A stretch of DNA of 64,000 nt from Paragonimus westermani (Eukaryota; Platyhelminthes; Trematoda; Plagiorchiida; Troglotrematidae), in the NCBI GenBank assembly GCA_008508345.1, contig QNGE01000299.1, positions 216,888 through 280,887 of the forward strand. Reading direction: 5' to 3'. Below, one piece after another: positions 49,861 through 59,650 of the stretch. A model generated the notes under the pieces. It worked only from the letters and a program-made list of their open reading frames with translations. It had not been told where the DNA came from and did no database searches. Each line of letters starts with the position of its first letter. Position 1 is the first letter of the stretch. Made by a program: the position numbers and the translations under genes.

Positions 49861-50164
49861 AAATAGACAACTAACTATTTCTTCAAAGTTTTCGACCTTT
49901 GTGTCGGTTGTGAATTAAACAATAGTTATGGATTTATCAAATCGTAATGTATTTGAATGTGGAATTAACATACCTCTGTACGGTTACAAAAAATAGACTG
50001 GCGCAAACGAATCTGAAAAACAGCTCAAGTTTTGATACAGAAAATGGCAAGTAGCAGGGAAAATTTTGTTTACAACTTTCCGGCAATCACTCAGATGAGT
50101 TAACTAAGAATGGAAACTACTGAGTTGCTAGTGATTTATATGGTGCAAATAGAAATTAACTTAC

Positions 50165-50336
50165 ATTTGAATAAGACCTTCGTATTTAGGTAATCTACTC
50201 CACCACGTGCTTGAAAAAGAACACAAGACTCGCGTTCTAGTCCGTTAGTGTTGCATCTCTTTACACGAACTATACTGATGTTACGGTCCTTGTTATCACG
50301 AAGCAAATGTGTCGTGCCGTGGAAGAGAATGCAGAC
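50165..50336 (-). CDS. Candidate internal exon, function unknown
   Basis: Minus-strand acceptor AATTTTATGCAG before GTCTGC and donor TTCAAAT before GTAAGT bracket 57 codons plus one base (phase 0 in, phase 1 out). SCVLFQARGGVDYLNTKVLF loosely resembles the Y-x-T-x-x-G-x-A-x-x-G-x-D-Y...L-x-F pattern of Calx-beta repeats, without the key Thr-Ala block. It lies opposite to, and 66 bp from, a plus-strand exon candidate (50,403), so at least one of the two may be false or they belong to nested genes. Confidence 0.3.
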
Positions 50337-50402
50337 CTGCATAAAATTGCTCATTGAGATAACAATGACTTAACAGACGACACATATCTTACATCGGCAA
50401 AG

Positions 50403-50455
50403 GTTACGAATGTATTGCCAATTTAATCAAGAATATGCCACACTGGCGAACACTA
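50403..50455 (+). CDS. Small exon of the unidentified host gene
   Basis: Acceptor TCTTACATCGGCAAAG and donor CGAACACTA before GTAAGA define 53 nt, phase 1 in and phase 0 out. It matches the phase of the 48-nt exon at 48,108, and the joining codon is Gly. The peptide YECIANLIKNMPHWRTL continues naturally from IILTT. A possible next or last exon lies at 51,442-51,510 (acceptor TTCTGATAGTTGCAG, 22 codons, then TAA), but this is weaker. The gene is not identified. Confidence 0.35.
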
Positions 50456-52490
50456 GTAAGAAAAATTGGGTGATTTGTGCTATTCTTCGCAGTGAGCCAA
50501 GTGGCAAAGGTCTGTACGAGTTTCGCGGGGTGCTGTTTACAGTCAGGTACAAATCTCCGTCTGGAGGTGAAAACGGCAAAGGGTACGGTCCATAGTGCTC
50601 CTCAGGCTATCGTGGAACAGCGAAAAATATCACATTGAATGTCATTCAAACGTAGTGACGAAAATCTGTCAGCTCTAATACATGTTGATGAATGTGACTT
50701 CGGAAGTGCTGTAATCCATCTGTATAAGGATAGGTCGCACACCAATAGGCTTACAAAAATGAACGTATACACAAAAAACCTAGACTACCAAACAACGTGA
50801 CAAAGTGATCAAGGTTAGACTACAAGCAATTTCTAAGCATTCGCGTGTTTTAGCAAGTTTTCGGAAATACACGCCAATTCGGTTGAAACAAATCACAACA
50901 TTGAAGAATCTAATTTTGTGTTCCATCAAAAAAAAGTTATGTAAAAGTATGTTACATCTAACGCCCTAGGTGTAGCTAATGACTGTGGATAAAAATCGCT
51001 CTTACCAATTTTTCGTGTATTTTTAACCTTCTCGGAAATTACCGGTTTTTGTCCGTTTACTCTTTCTTTGTGAACACCTTCTGCAAACTACTGTTTGCCT
51101 GCGACCTAATATCTACCCGCTTATATCACCCCGTTTGTTAAACTTGGTCTATCTAAACACACAGTACAGTTTGGCTTGCTTATTTATCGATTATTGTAAG
51201 GTACAATACACCAAGTAGTTGTACAGAACATTGACCATGTTTCGGACTGACTGGTACTCAACCTTTTTGCGATTGCGGAGTAAATAACAGGTTCGAGTAG
51301 TGGCTTGATGACTTGCAGGTAAGACGTTGTTCAGAGTATACCTAATTGGTATACTCAAAGCGAAACACTGATCTTGTAATATCAGTTAATGGGTAATCAT
51401 CATCAGATATTCTAATCAACACTGTGTTCTGATAGTTGCAGCCAGTGCAGATTGTCCACCAGAGCTGGCTTATGCACGAACAGTGTATCCGTCGGCAACA
51501 CATTGTATAACTTAAACTACATAAATGATCACCGTGTAAATTTTCCCTATAGGCAAGTGAGATGTCAATAATTCATAATCAGTTCTCAGTTTTCTAGGAG
51601 GAAGCAAGCAGAAAAACATGGTCTGCCCCCTCCAGATAACTCATCAATTTTCGGTATGAGGTTCACTGTGTCTGCTGTTACCATCTTACCGGCTCACTAC
51701 ATAGCAGAAACTTGTTGCCTGTGCAAAGCTGCTTATATGTTTTTCTCCCATAAGCTCAATAGCTTCGCCGAAACAATAGAGTACACACTCAAATCCGGGC
51801 ACAACCATGAGATTTTCGTAGTGACAAATTGAACTGGACACGGATAATTTTGAAACACAGAATTTTGTGGGGCCAAGAGGTCAAGGCCAACTGTGAAACT
51901 GTTGGATCTGTTGAAGCTCACCTCAGGCGTTTGTCCTCTTTATTCAATATGATGCAGAGCGATGAATTCGTTGAGGCGTGTTTGGTTTGTTTGTAGAAAG
52001 GCGACCCCAAACGCCACCTTATTTGTCTCTACCGTGTGCATTAAAAAATTGCGGTGGGGTTTGCACCATAACTGCACATAAAATGCGTTTTCTTCCTTTC
52101 ACAACTACCGTTGGTTATCTGGCAAAACTTTCTTACTTAGTGTTGTTTGAAACGCACCCACCTTCATCTACATTCACTTGTTTTAATGAGCTCATTTTCC
52201 GTTGACTGATGGTTATTTGCAGACTCGTGTTTTCTCACTCCAGTTTGAACGCCTTCCTGTCGCGTAGTTTGTGTATCCGGCTAATCCACATTCAAGGTGC
52301 GATAGCACCTTGATTGTAATTTTATCAAACATTACCGCACAAGTTCCAATCTCTTCGATCGCCTTTTTGTGATGTTTTTTGGACTTCGAATATAGTCCCG
52401 TTAATCCGACCGTTAGAACAAGGGTTATTTGAACTGTCGAGTATACGTTACCAGGTGAATTGTCCTAAATCGCCAGAATCGGTTTAACAA
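50456..52490. other. Intron-like stretch with a small hairpin
   Basis: No strong exon beyond the weak candidate at 51,442-51,510. On the minus strand an open segment at about 52,010-51,930 ends at a good donor (CGCCTGAG before GTGAGC) but has a poor acceptor. A 9-nt perfect inverted repeat occurs at 51,334-51,356 (GAGTATACC, spacer TAATT, GGTATACTC), and another at 52,292-52,313 (TCAAGGTGC, GATA, GCACCTTGA). Confidence 0.4.
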
Positions 52491-52745
52491 TTGACCATCA
52501 CTCACATTTGATCACAGCGTTCGCATTCAGATAGACTTTCCAGCCAGCCTCTTTCGAAAAGAAGCACTAGACTCGAGTTTTGCTCTCATTAGAGCTCGTC
52601 AGCAGTGCATATCCTTGCCACGGCCGGGATATTAACTCGGGTCTTTCAATCACGAGGCAACCGTGTTGACCACTGAGCCAATGACCTCACATTGGGCACG
52701 ACCGAATTATCGAATCTGAACGCCCAACCACTTTCGCTTGTGAAC
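52491..52745 (-). repeat. tRNA-derived SINE, best-preserved copy
   Basis: On the minus strand the element starts with GAAAGTGGTTGGGCGTTCAG, then a tRNA-like head. An A-box-like TGGCTCAGTGGTC (around 52,668-52,680) is followed after 30-35 nt by a B-box-like GAGTTAATATCC (52,627-52,638), then CCGGCCGTGGCA. The body with GCACTGCTGACGAGCTC, GAGTCTAGTGCTTCTTTTCG and GAAAGTCTATCTGAATGCGA is shared with the other copies. RNA polymerase III promoter boxes plus an unrelated tail define a tRNA-type SINE. The source tRNA and the partner LINE were not determined. Confidence 0.75.
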
Positions 52746-55240
52746 AATGATCAGGCTGGCCGATCGTCTCGAATAATAAACTATCAATGCATTGTTAAAT
52801 TCGGATCATCTGGAGCACTTGATCGCGTGTATCCACTGAGTACATAATGCACGGTCGAGGAAAGCCCAATAGAATCCAGATTGGAGAACCCACCGTATCT
52901 GTAATCTCAGAATCTCCACCAAGCTTCGAAGTTTTTCGAATGGGTCTCCATCTGTCAAACGTACGGCTGATGATGGATTGTGTGTTACCGCTATGTGTTA
53001 CCCCCCAAACCCAACCTCTGGACAAGCAAACGGTCAGTCACCCAGTAATGCTCATGAAATTTTTAATCCTAATGGCGGATTTATGACTTTAGGTGAGACC
53101 TAACTGTGAAAAGTCAGGGCTTCGGCTGGATTCGAATCTGCGGCAGACACAGCACAATTTGTCTTCTCATTCTTATGTTTCTAGGGATTAGGCTAGAATT
53201 GATTATATTTGTGCTGTTTATTATAATCGCAGTAAGTTTGGGCTGTGAAAGCTACGCAGTAATCTGGCCCAGGAGAAGAGCTATTACGCGGGGTGAAAGG
53301 GCACATAAAACTTACGTTCTTCCAGAACCTTCTACTCCGTCAGTTCTCAAGACACACTGAGGCAATAAGAATTGTTAGTTGCCCAAGACCAGCATAAGCT
53401 ACGTAGAAGAAGGCTTGAGTTACAGCAGCCCACAAACACCTCGAACGAGAAGTTGTTTTAACAAGACCGAATGAACGCGACGAGGTGGGAACATTTCACT
53501 CACTATCCCAATCCGGCCAGGTGAGTAACTTTGTCAGGACGCTGGAAGAGTCACTCAGGTTACTAATACTGGGTATAGATCTATCAAAACTCTAGATCGG
53601 ATCATTTAATGGGTCGCCCTGGGCGATTTGTTACTTTCTCATCCCACTCCCATCAGTTTTGAAGCAAAAGTACACCAAGTTTTTAGTAAGTCCGTCTTCG
53701 ATCAAACGAAACTTGTCGAACTTGGTAACTACATGAGCGCAGGTCGATGTTGATGTTTATGAATGTGTGAACAAAAACTGAGTCTGCCAAGGAAGTTTTC
53801 ACTAAGTCAAACCTTTTGGTAAGTCTAACGAATACATTTTCGGGTTATATCTGTTAGGGCTATCATGATTCAAAATGAGTTGCTTAAATTATTTGATTAA
53901 GTCCATTCAGTGATGAGAAGCCAAATTTACTTGATGCTTAAATTCAGTCGCTTATATTCCTTGGTAGAACGCCGGATTCCGTTTCAGAATAACTTGTATA
54001 AACAAGAAATTCTTGAAAAATCACTGATTCGAACTAAATTTTGATTAAGTTATAGATCTTATTTAAAAATCGAGAAATAATTGCAACTATCTACTTGTTA
54101 TGAATCACTTTCTACCAACGAATATCGGATAACTTTGCATTGCTGCTGTCGACAACATCAAATTTGATGACATTCAGGTCTTTTCTGACAAGGCATAATG
54201 CACCGTTATCAACAAAGATAAATTTACTTAGTGCGACGCATCTCAGACGTAACATAATAAGCTCGTGGGAAATTTTTAATGAGGCGCAGATGAGCTCAAA
54301 AATTTAACTTTGCCCATTTAGGGTATAACAGAAAGTGTGTGGTTTATAAACAGTAATCATTAAGTATGGAGTTCTTTGAAAATGTCTACTTGTCTTCCGA
54401 ACTAGTCATGGTGATAGCATTCCAAACAGATCTTCAAAACACTGCTAGTGTTTATCAAGTTGATTTAAAGTTCACCGGCTTTATGTGGGTGAGAGGACGC
54501 AATTCACTGGGATGAAGATTTCATTTAAGTGTTTAACTGTTTGTGACCAAAATATTTCAAAAACTCCATGAATGAAAGCTAGAGACCTCTGTACTCATGT
54601 TTTTATGATGAAAAGTGTAGAATTATGGTTCACAGAATAAAAACAGACAAAAAAGCATAAACAACCGACCAAAAAAGTTGATAGAGACCGACTTTCTTTC
54701 AAGCCTTGGACGACAAAATTGCTTGTATGAAACTCCACTAGTATGTTGTCGTATTGATTAACCAAAACAGCCGTAATTTAGAGTGTAGCTTGTTGGCTTG
54801 CTAACTGACGGGTATTCAAAAACCAGCAGTGTTTTAGGGCTGAATTTGCGATCTGTTTTTCCTGATAGTTGTCATTGTGATACTGCACAACGTAACCTCC
54901 CCGGAAAGATAATGTTTCGACGACAGGAAATTGTGACAAATTATTGGTGGCAATGCAGAGTGCTGAAAACCTCCAAGTTATCGCAGCTATACATGCTAGG
55001 GAATTATGAGCCTTCGTGGCTAGCATAAAAATGGCATTTGACCGAAAGGAATGGATTGCATTTGGTTCATTTTTTGTACTTGAGAAGAATCATGTGTATT
55101 TTCAGGATGTGCTTGAGAAAGTTGAGGATGTCACACTGATAATACTCCATTTTTGTTTCAGCCCACCTTTTTCTCTACTGTTGAGTTGTCAACTCTAGCA
55201 CTACGTTAAGGATATCGAGTTACGAGTTTCAAAAGGTCCC
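52746..55240. other. Stretch without a supported gene, one hydrophobic mini-exon candidate
   Basis: Plus-strand 53,185-53,231 (47 nt) has a strong acceptor (TTCTTATGTTTCTAG) and a GTAAGT donor. It encodes a hydrophobic peptide RLELIIFVLFIIIA that would fit a membrane or signal segment, but it is too short to call firmly. Frames at 52,795-53,086 are open on both strands and give no domain. From 53,600 to 54,780 the sequence is closed in all frames. Confidence 0.35.
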
Positions 55241-55525
55241 CACATAATTAACGATGAGTAACCGGGGATTTTGTCGATTTCAAGTTGAACACTACTCACA
55301 TTTGAATGATGCCTTAGCATTTAAAGTGGTTTCCCAGTCAGAATCTTTCGGAAAAAAGGTTTTGCTAAGCATAGAGCTCACCAGCAATGCGCTTCCTTTT
55401 TACAACTAAGAATAAAACTCTGCCCACGTTTGCCATGGGGTAACCACGGTGACCAAGTGCATCACGGGATTCGCATTACGCAAGTCAGAATCAACACATA
55501 AGAACGTCCAACCACTTTCGTCTGA
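55241..55525 (-). repeat. tRNA-derived SINE, full-length but diverged
   Basis: On the minus strand it runs from GAAAGTGGTTGGACGTTC through a degraded tRNA-like head to GTGAGCTCTATGCTTAGCAA and AATGTGAGTAGTGTTCAACT. It ends with GAAATCGACAAAATCCCCGG and TTACTCATC. Both ends are shared with the copies at 7.3 and 52.5 kb, giving a family length near 280 bp. The internal B box is not clearly preserved. Confidence 0.65.
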
Positions 55526-55599
55526 GTACTTATCCAGTTCCCCACTGACAAGCATACATGCAACTGGTGAGCTGTAGAAAAAGTTTGAAAAATGGGGGT

Positions 55600-55695
55600 T
55601 TTGTGGTTCTCTTCGAAAATGCGGGTTGAAAAGTCTACCTGAATGCGAAGATCCCAAGCAAATGTGAGTGATGTCCAACTTGACGTTCTCCAGTG
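55600..55695 (+). repeat. SINE 3' fragment, inverted relative to its neighbour
   Basis: TTCTCTTCGAAAATGCG, AAAGTCTACCTGAATGCGAA and AATGTGAGTGATGTCCAACT match the SINE body in plus orientation. With the minus-strand copy ending at 55,525 it forms a head-to-head pair with a gap of about 75 bp. Confidence 0.6.
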
Positions 55696-56525
55696 AGCTT
55701 CTACTGATACCGTGTGCACACTATTCAGTATTATGTGCTTCACAAAAATTATCATGATCGTTGTGTATATCCCGTGCAGTGTTGAATTGTAATATGTAAA
55801 ACTGCAACCTCCACCCATATGTTGCCTAATTATTAACAGTAGTATGCAACCCCTGCGCGTCATTATGGGGTATGTTATCTCGTCAAGATAACGTGCAAGA
55901 ATATCTTTCTGTTTCGCTTCTAATCGAGGTATTACCTTATAGTACTTGATGTACAACCGAGTTTAGTCTTTAATTAGTATAAACACACCCTTAAAAATTG
56001 TCACAACCTTTGCTTTTCCAAATCACATCAAGTCATTTTCTCGTGTTCTAGTAAAAAGTGACAAGACGATGATTGGATTCGCATTTTGCGATAATGTCTA
56101 TCTCGCGAGAATTATAAACTGATCGATCTCATAAAGATTAATATGCCATCCTAGTCAACCATAAGGCATTTATGTGAATAGGTTTTTGCTGAGATTGTGA
56201 ACACGGAAACACATGTTGTTTTTGGGTTGGACGTGAAAGAAACAAAAGCGCCACAACAAACTTATGATGGGTCATTTCCACATGTTCTGCTTATTAATAT
56301 CATCTAATAATTATTTACGAAATATTACCCATCTGCGGCGAATTTCAGTTGACATACATTAAGTCATATCCTCCACAAAGACAGTAACTTCTCTGATTTC
56401 CACTTAGAGGAAAGCCCTAGTCGGGGGATTATCGACTGAAGCCAACAGGAGAAATCGGGCACTCTGAACAGTATTCACAATAGAATGTGGCTGAGTGTTT
56501 ACATATGATGAATCAGCTGTGCTTA

Positions 56526-56695
56526 GTACGAGGTCAATGGCACAGTGATGAACGCGGCTGCCTCATGAAAGCCTGGTTGGAGTTCAGATCGCGGCCGTGG
56601 CAATGATAAGCACTACGTACGAGCCCCAATGGAAATGTAGTGGTTCTTCTCGAAAGCATGTGATTGGAAAGTCTGAGAAAATGCAACGGGTACGA
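56526..56695 (+). repeat. tRNA-derived SINE, plus orientation
   Basis: GAGGTCAATGGCACAGTGAT (A-box-like) is followed by GGAGTTCAGATC (B-box-like, 56,579-56,590), GCGGCCGTGGCAATGATAAG and body blocks TGTAGTGGTTCTTCTCGAAA and GGAAAGTCTGAGAAAATGC. The 3' tail is lost after about 56,695. The 37-40-nt spacing between the boxes fits a tRNA-like promoter. Confidence 0.65.
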
Positions 56696-56847
56696 CAAAT
56701 TGCGTTTTTTAATCCATCTAAATAACAGGGTCACACGTACTTTTTTCTCTGGAGTTCCTTATTTACCCTCTCTGTGTCTGCATAAAAGTGGTCTCGATTT
56801 TCAGACCAGAGTGATGTAAAACGTTTTCAATCAACAACAGTAATCAC

Positions 56848-56879
56848 TGTAACAAATGTAACAATGTAACAAAATGTAA
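56848..56879. repeat. Short TGTAACAAA-type tandem repeat
   Basis: Four degenerate copies of TGTAACAA(A/T) lie immediately before the PLE-like terminal block that begins at 56,884, possibly a slippage-expanded junction. Confidence 0.6.
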
Positions 56880-56883
56880 GGAA

Positions 56884-56967
56884 ACTGGAGAAGGCCACCC
56901 GAGATGGTTGAAACGTAAAGTATTACAACTTGCTCGTAACGTTGTGTTATTCCCAATCTGTTTATCA
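56884..56967 (+). mobile_element. PLE-like terminal repeat, solo copy
   Basis: CTGGAGAAGGCCACCCGAGA through to TTATTCCCAATCTGTTTATC matches the right arm of the 11.5 kb palindrome at about 75 of 83 positions. It stands alone here, about 860 bp upstream of a PLE GIY-YIG fragment in the same orientation, so it may have separated from that element or be an independent solo end. Confidence 0.6.
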
Positions 56968-57829
56968 AAAACCGTGTATACAATTGTTGTAAGTTGTCAC
57001 AACCAGTTTGACTTTAACTAAATGATTGAATGATTTCTTCTAAAAGGCACTAAATATCAACCAACAGGCCAATTAATGTATACACGTCGATGAGCTACAA
57101 TAGGTAGAACAAGAGAGTTAATGACCTTTGAATATTCTCTAATAAAAGTTTGCATCATTCGTCTCATGTCACCTTCGTTAAGGGGAAAAACAAGCTTGCT
57201 CTCTCATTACTCTTGGTCTTTCCTAATGTTCACTGCGAACTTCAGCTTTGAACATTACATAAGGTAAATGGAGCTGAGCTGCAACTCCTGATCCGTGTGT
57301 CAACGGTGCAGAACTGTATCCATCTGTTCAACCGGTCCAACGTAGAAAGCACGTAATTAGCATACTATAAGTGTCTAGATGAGCTCTAGTGACCAGGAAG
57401 TACTCGGGATAACCCGCTGATGGTTTACAGAGATGAATAAGTCGGCTGAGTCCCACCGGTGTGGGGTTGGTTGTGCTTGATAGTAACTAGCTCGTGTTTG
57501 ACCTAATAGTTATTGACGTAGCACTACGTTCCAATAAATTTCATACCATCACGTTTCACTCAAATGAGTAATATCCAAACATTTTACGACATTTTTACCA
57601 ATCAGCGATCAGGGCGTCAAATTCACTCGCGTTGTAGTTGTATTGTACTCCAAGCTGCCGATCGATCGGCTGTCAACCAAAAAATGTGAAATCTGGAAAT
57701 ACGGTTCACCTAAAACCACATACCTACAGCATTGTTGGATGTTTTCACAGTGTTCACCTACAACAAAACTGGGTTGCCTAACTGTTTGTGAGAAACTGTA
57801 ATCCCCTCATGTAGACTTTCACATTTTGG

Positions 57830-58155
57830 GATGTCTCTTACGAACACTTCTGTATTTCACCTATGTGGCCCGATTAGTGTCCTGTTTTACTCAAGCCAAA
57901 ATAAATAGGTACAGAAGTCCGTGTTACCGGAGAATGGTAATGTTGCTGAAACGCGTAAACAGTCAGTTTCCTCAGTCGCCAGACACGTCCTGACCACCGA
58001 TCATGCTATCGACCCATCTTGTGCATTCAAAATCCTGTTGCTTCATTCCAACCCGAGATTCTTACGGTTTGCCGAAGCAGTTGCGATTAATCGACTCAAA
58101 CCAGTTGTCTGTGTTCAGAAACAACTGTTCGTGAACTCGATTATCCACCCCTAAA
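57830..58155 (+). mobile_element. PLE 3' fragment (GIY-YIG C-terminal half)
   Basis: From 57,921 an open frame of 77 codons reads ARHVLTTDHAIDPSCAFKIL, then RFLRFAEAVAINRLKPVVCV. This is very close to the intact element's RHALTTGHVIDPICAFRILL and INRLKPALCVQKN. Upstream, 57,830-57,920 matches only with a stop and an indel (LIS...VQKSVL). It belongs to the same subfamily as the copy at 41.7 kb, 5'-truncated inside the endonuclease. Confidence 0.8.
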
Positions 58156-59475
58156 ATCAATTGTTTTAAAAAACCCCACCCATGTTATTGTAAGTTTGGT
58201 ACTGATGAGTCAGTACGAAATGCTTGCGTCTACCAGTTTTCATGTTCTATCTGCTTTCTTCAAGACAAAATAGTCGAACGTATGCTTCTGTTCAGCTGTG
58301 TGACTATGATGCTCATGATTATGGTATCAGCATCAATTCCCCAAGTTATAGTCAAGTGGACGCGGCCACTTCTGTAATAATTCTACGCCTTTTAAATGAG
58401 TGACAATCCGAAGGATTGTTTGGTTATTTGGTTCCGTGATAGAAATTTTCAGTTCTGTGAAGCACAATTCATGCTAACTACCACAACGAAAACCAGTCAT
58501 TATGAAGCATTACATAAATCCACAAAAAAAGACCAGGTTTCATCCTAGAAAATAAATATCCACATATCTTGATTAATAAAACTAGTTGTGTGAAAATTTA
58601 AAATGTGATCAGAGACATTCTCGTCAATACCAACAAATTTGCACACTTTTATTCTGCCATTGTTTTAGTGATACGTAGAAACAACATATTACTTTGAAAA
58701 ACCCACCTTACCGCATTCGTTAGATGCTAATTAGTCGACTTCCGTAGCCCAGGCTGTCTTTGAATGGTCAGCCATGATGAAAAACATCTCCGCTTATTTC
58801 GCTGCCACACAGTAGTAGTGTACCTACCTGCCAAGTTATTTAAACCAAGGAAACTCAAGACTTTCTTATCACGTCGCAATAAGTACTGAATCATTGGTAA
58901 CCACAATATCAACTAGGTCGGCCTAGTAAACCTTTTCAACAAGAGATCAGAGAAACAGATTAATTACCGCACCAAGACTACAGTCACCAATCGGTGAACG
59001 ACAGTTCCTTGTGCTCAAACATGTGGTTACGTATGTGGGCAAACAGTTTTGCTCATGTACAGCGAACAGTACACAGTGGGCGTGTTCGTGTAAGCGAATG
59101 TCCACAGGAAAGGGGACTGATGGAAAAGACAACAGGTAAACATGGTTCTCCTCCTGTTAAGCCTAACAATCGACATTGTCGACACTGACCAAGTTCATTT
59201 CCTAAAATTGGCCTACTACAACCAGAAATTATCATACGAAACCGGATAACCGCTAAAAATACCCCAAGGAATGTTGAAGTACTGGCAGTTTGGAACTGTC
59301 CAAGCGTTTTCAAAAATATTGCGATAGCTTCAACTAATATAGACAGCCTAGTTGTCATATTCGAGTACGAGGTAGAAATTTTATAGGTAACCATCAAACT
59401 CATAGTCTGAGTGGGATTTTTGTTGATACGAATTAAACGCCCCTCATAAGTGCTTGCAGCTTTCACCTTGACATA
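58156..59475. other. Stretch without a supported gene, possible LINE remnant
   Basis: Both strands are open over 59,053-59,466. On the plus strand NTPRNVEVLAVWN followed about 20 residues later by STNIDSL vaguely recalls the start of a LINE endonuclease ORF, with stops. The minus frame (137 codons) is probably its shadow. No exon was supported. Confidence 0.3.
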
Positions 59476-59650
59476 AATACTTCAGTCAGCCTCTTTCAAT
59501 CAGAAGTACTTCAGACTCGAGTTTTGTTCGCGTTGAACCCGGTCAGCAGTCCACACCCTTACCATAACTAGAATCCGAAATTTGGCCGTTTTCATGAGGC
59601 AAATCAGTCAACTGCTGTGCAAGTGAACTCAAGTTGGACACGGCTGAAAT
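59476..59650 (-). repeat. tRNA-derived SINE, 5' half with head
   Basis: On the minus strand the body blocks GAGTCTGAAGTACTTCTGAT and AGGCTGACTG are preceded by a head in which AAATTTCGGATTCTAG and GACTGATTTGCCTCATGAAA occupy the B-box and anticodon-arm region. It is diverged but in the same order as the 52.5 kb copy. The 3' tail (GTGAGTGATGTTCAAC) is missing. Confidence 0.5.

Noticed and set aside
53106..53130. GGATTCGAATCT resembling a tRNA B box
   Set aside because: No A box at tRNA spacing and no cloverleaf could be drawn; not called as a tRNA or SINE.
59053..59466. 137-codon minus frame
   Set aside because: Probably the shadow of a decayed plus-strand repeat; no domain on the minus strand.
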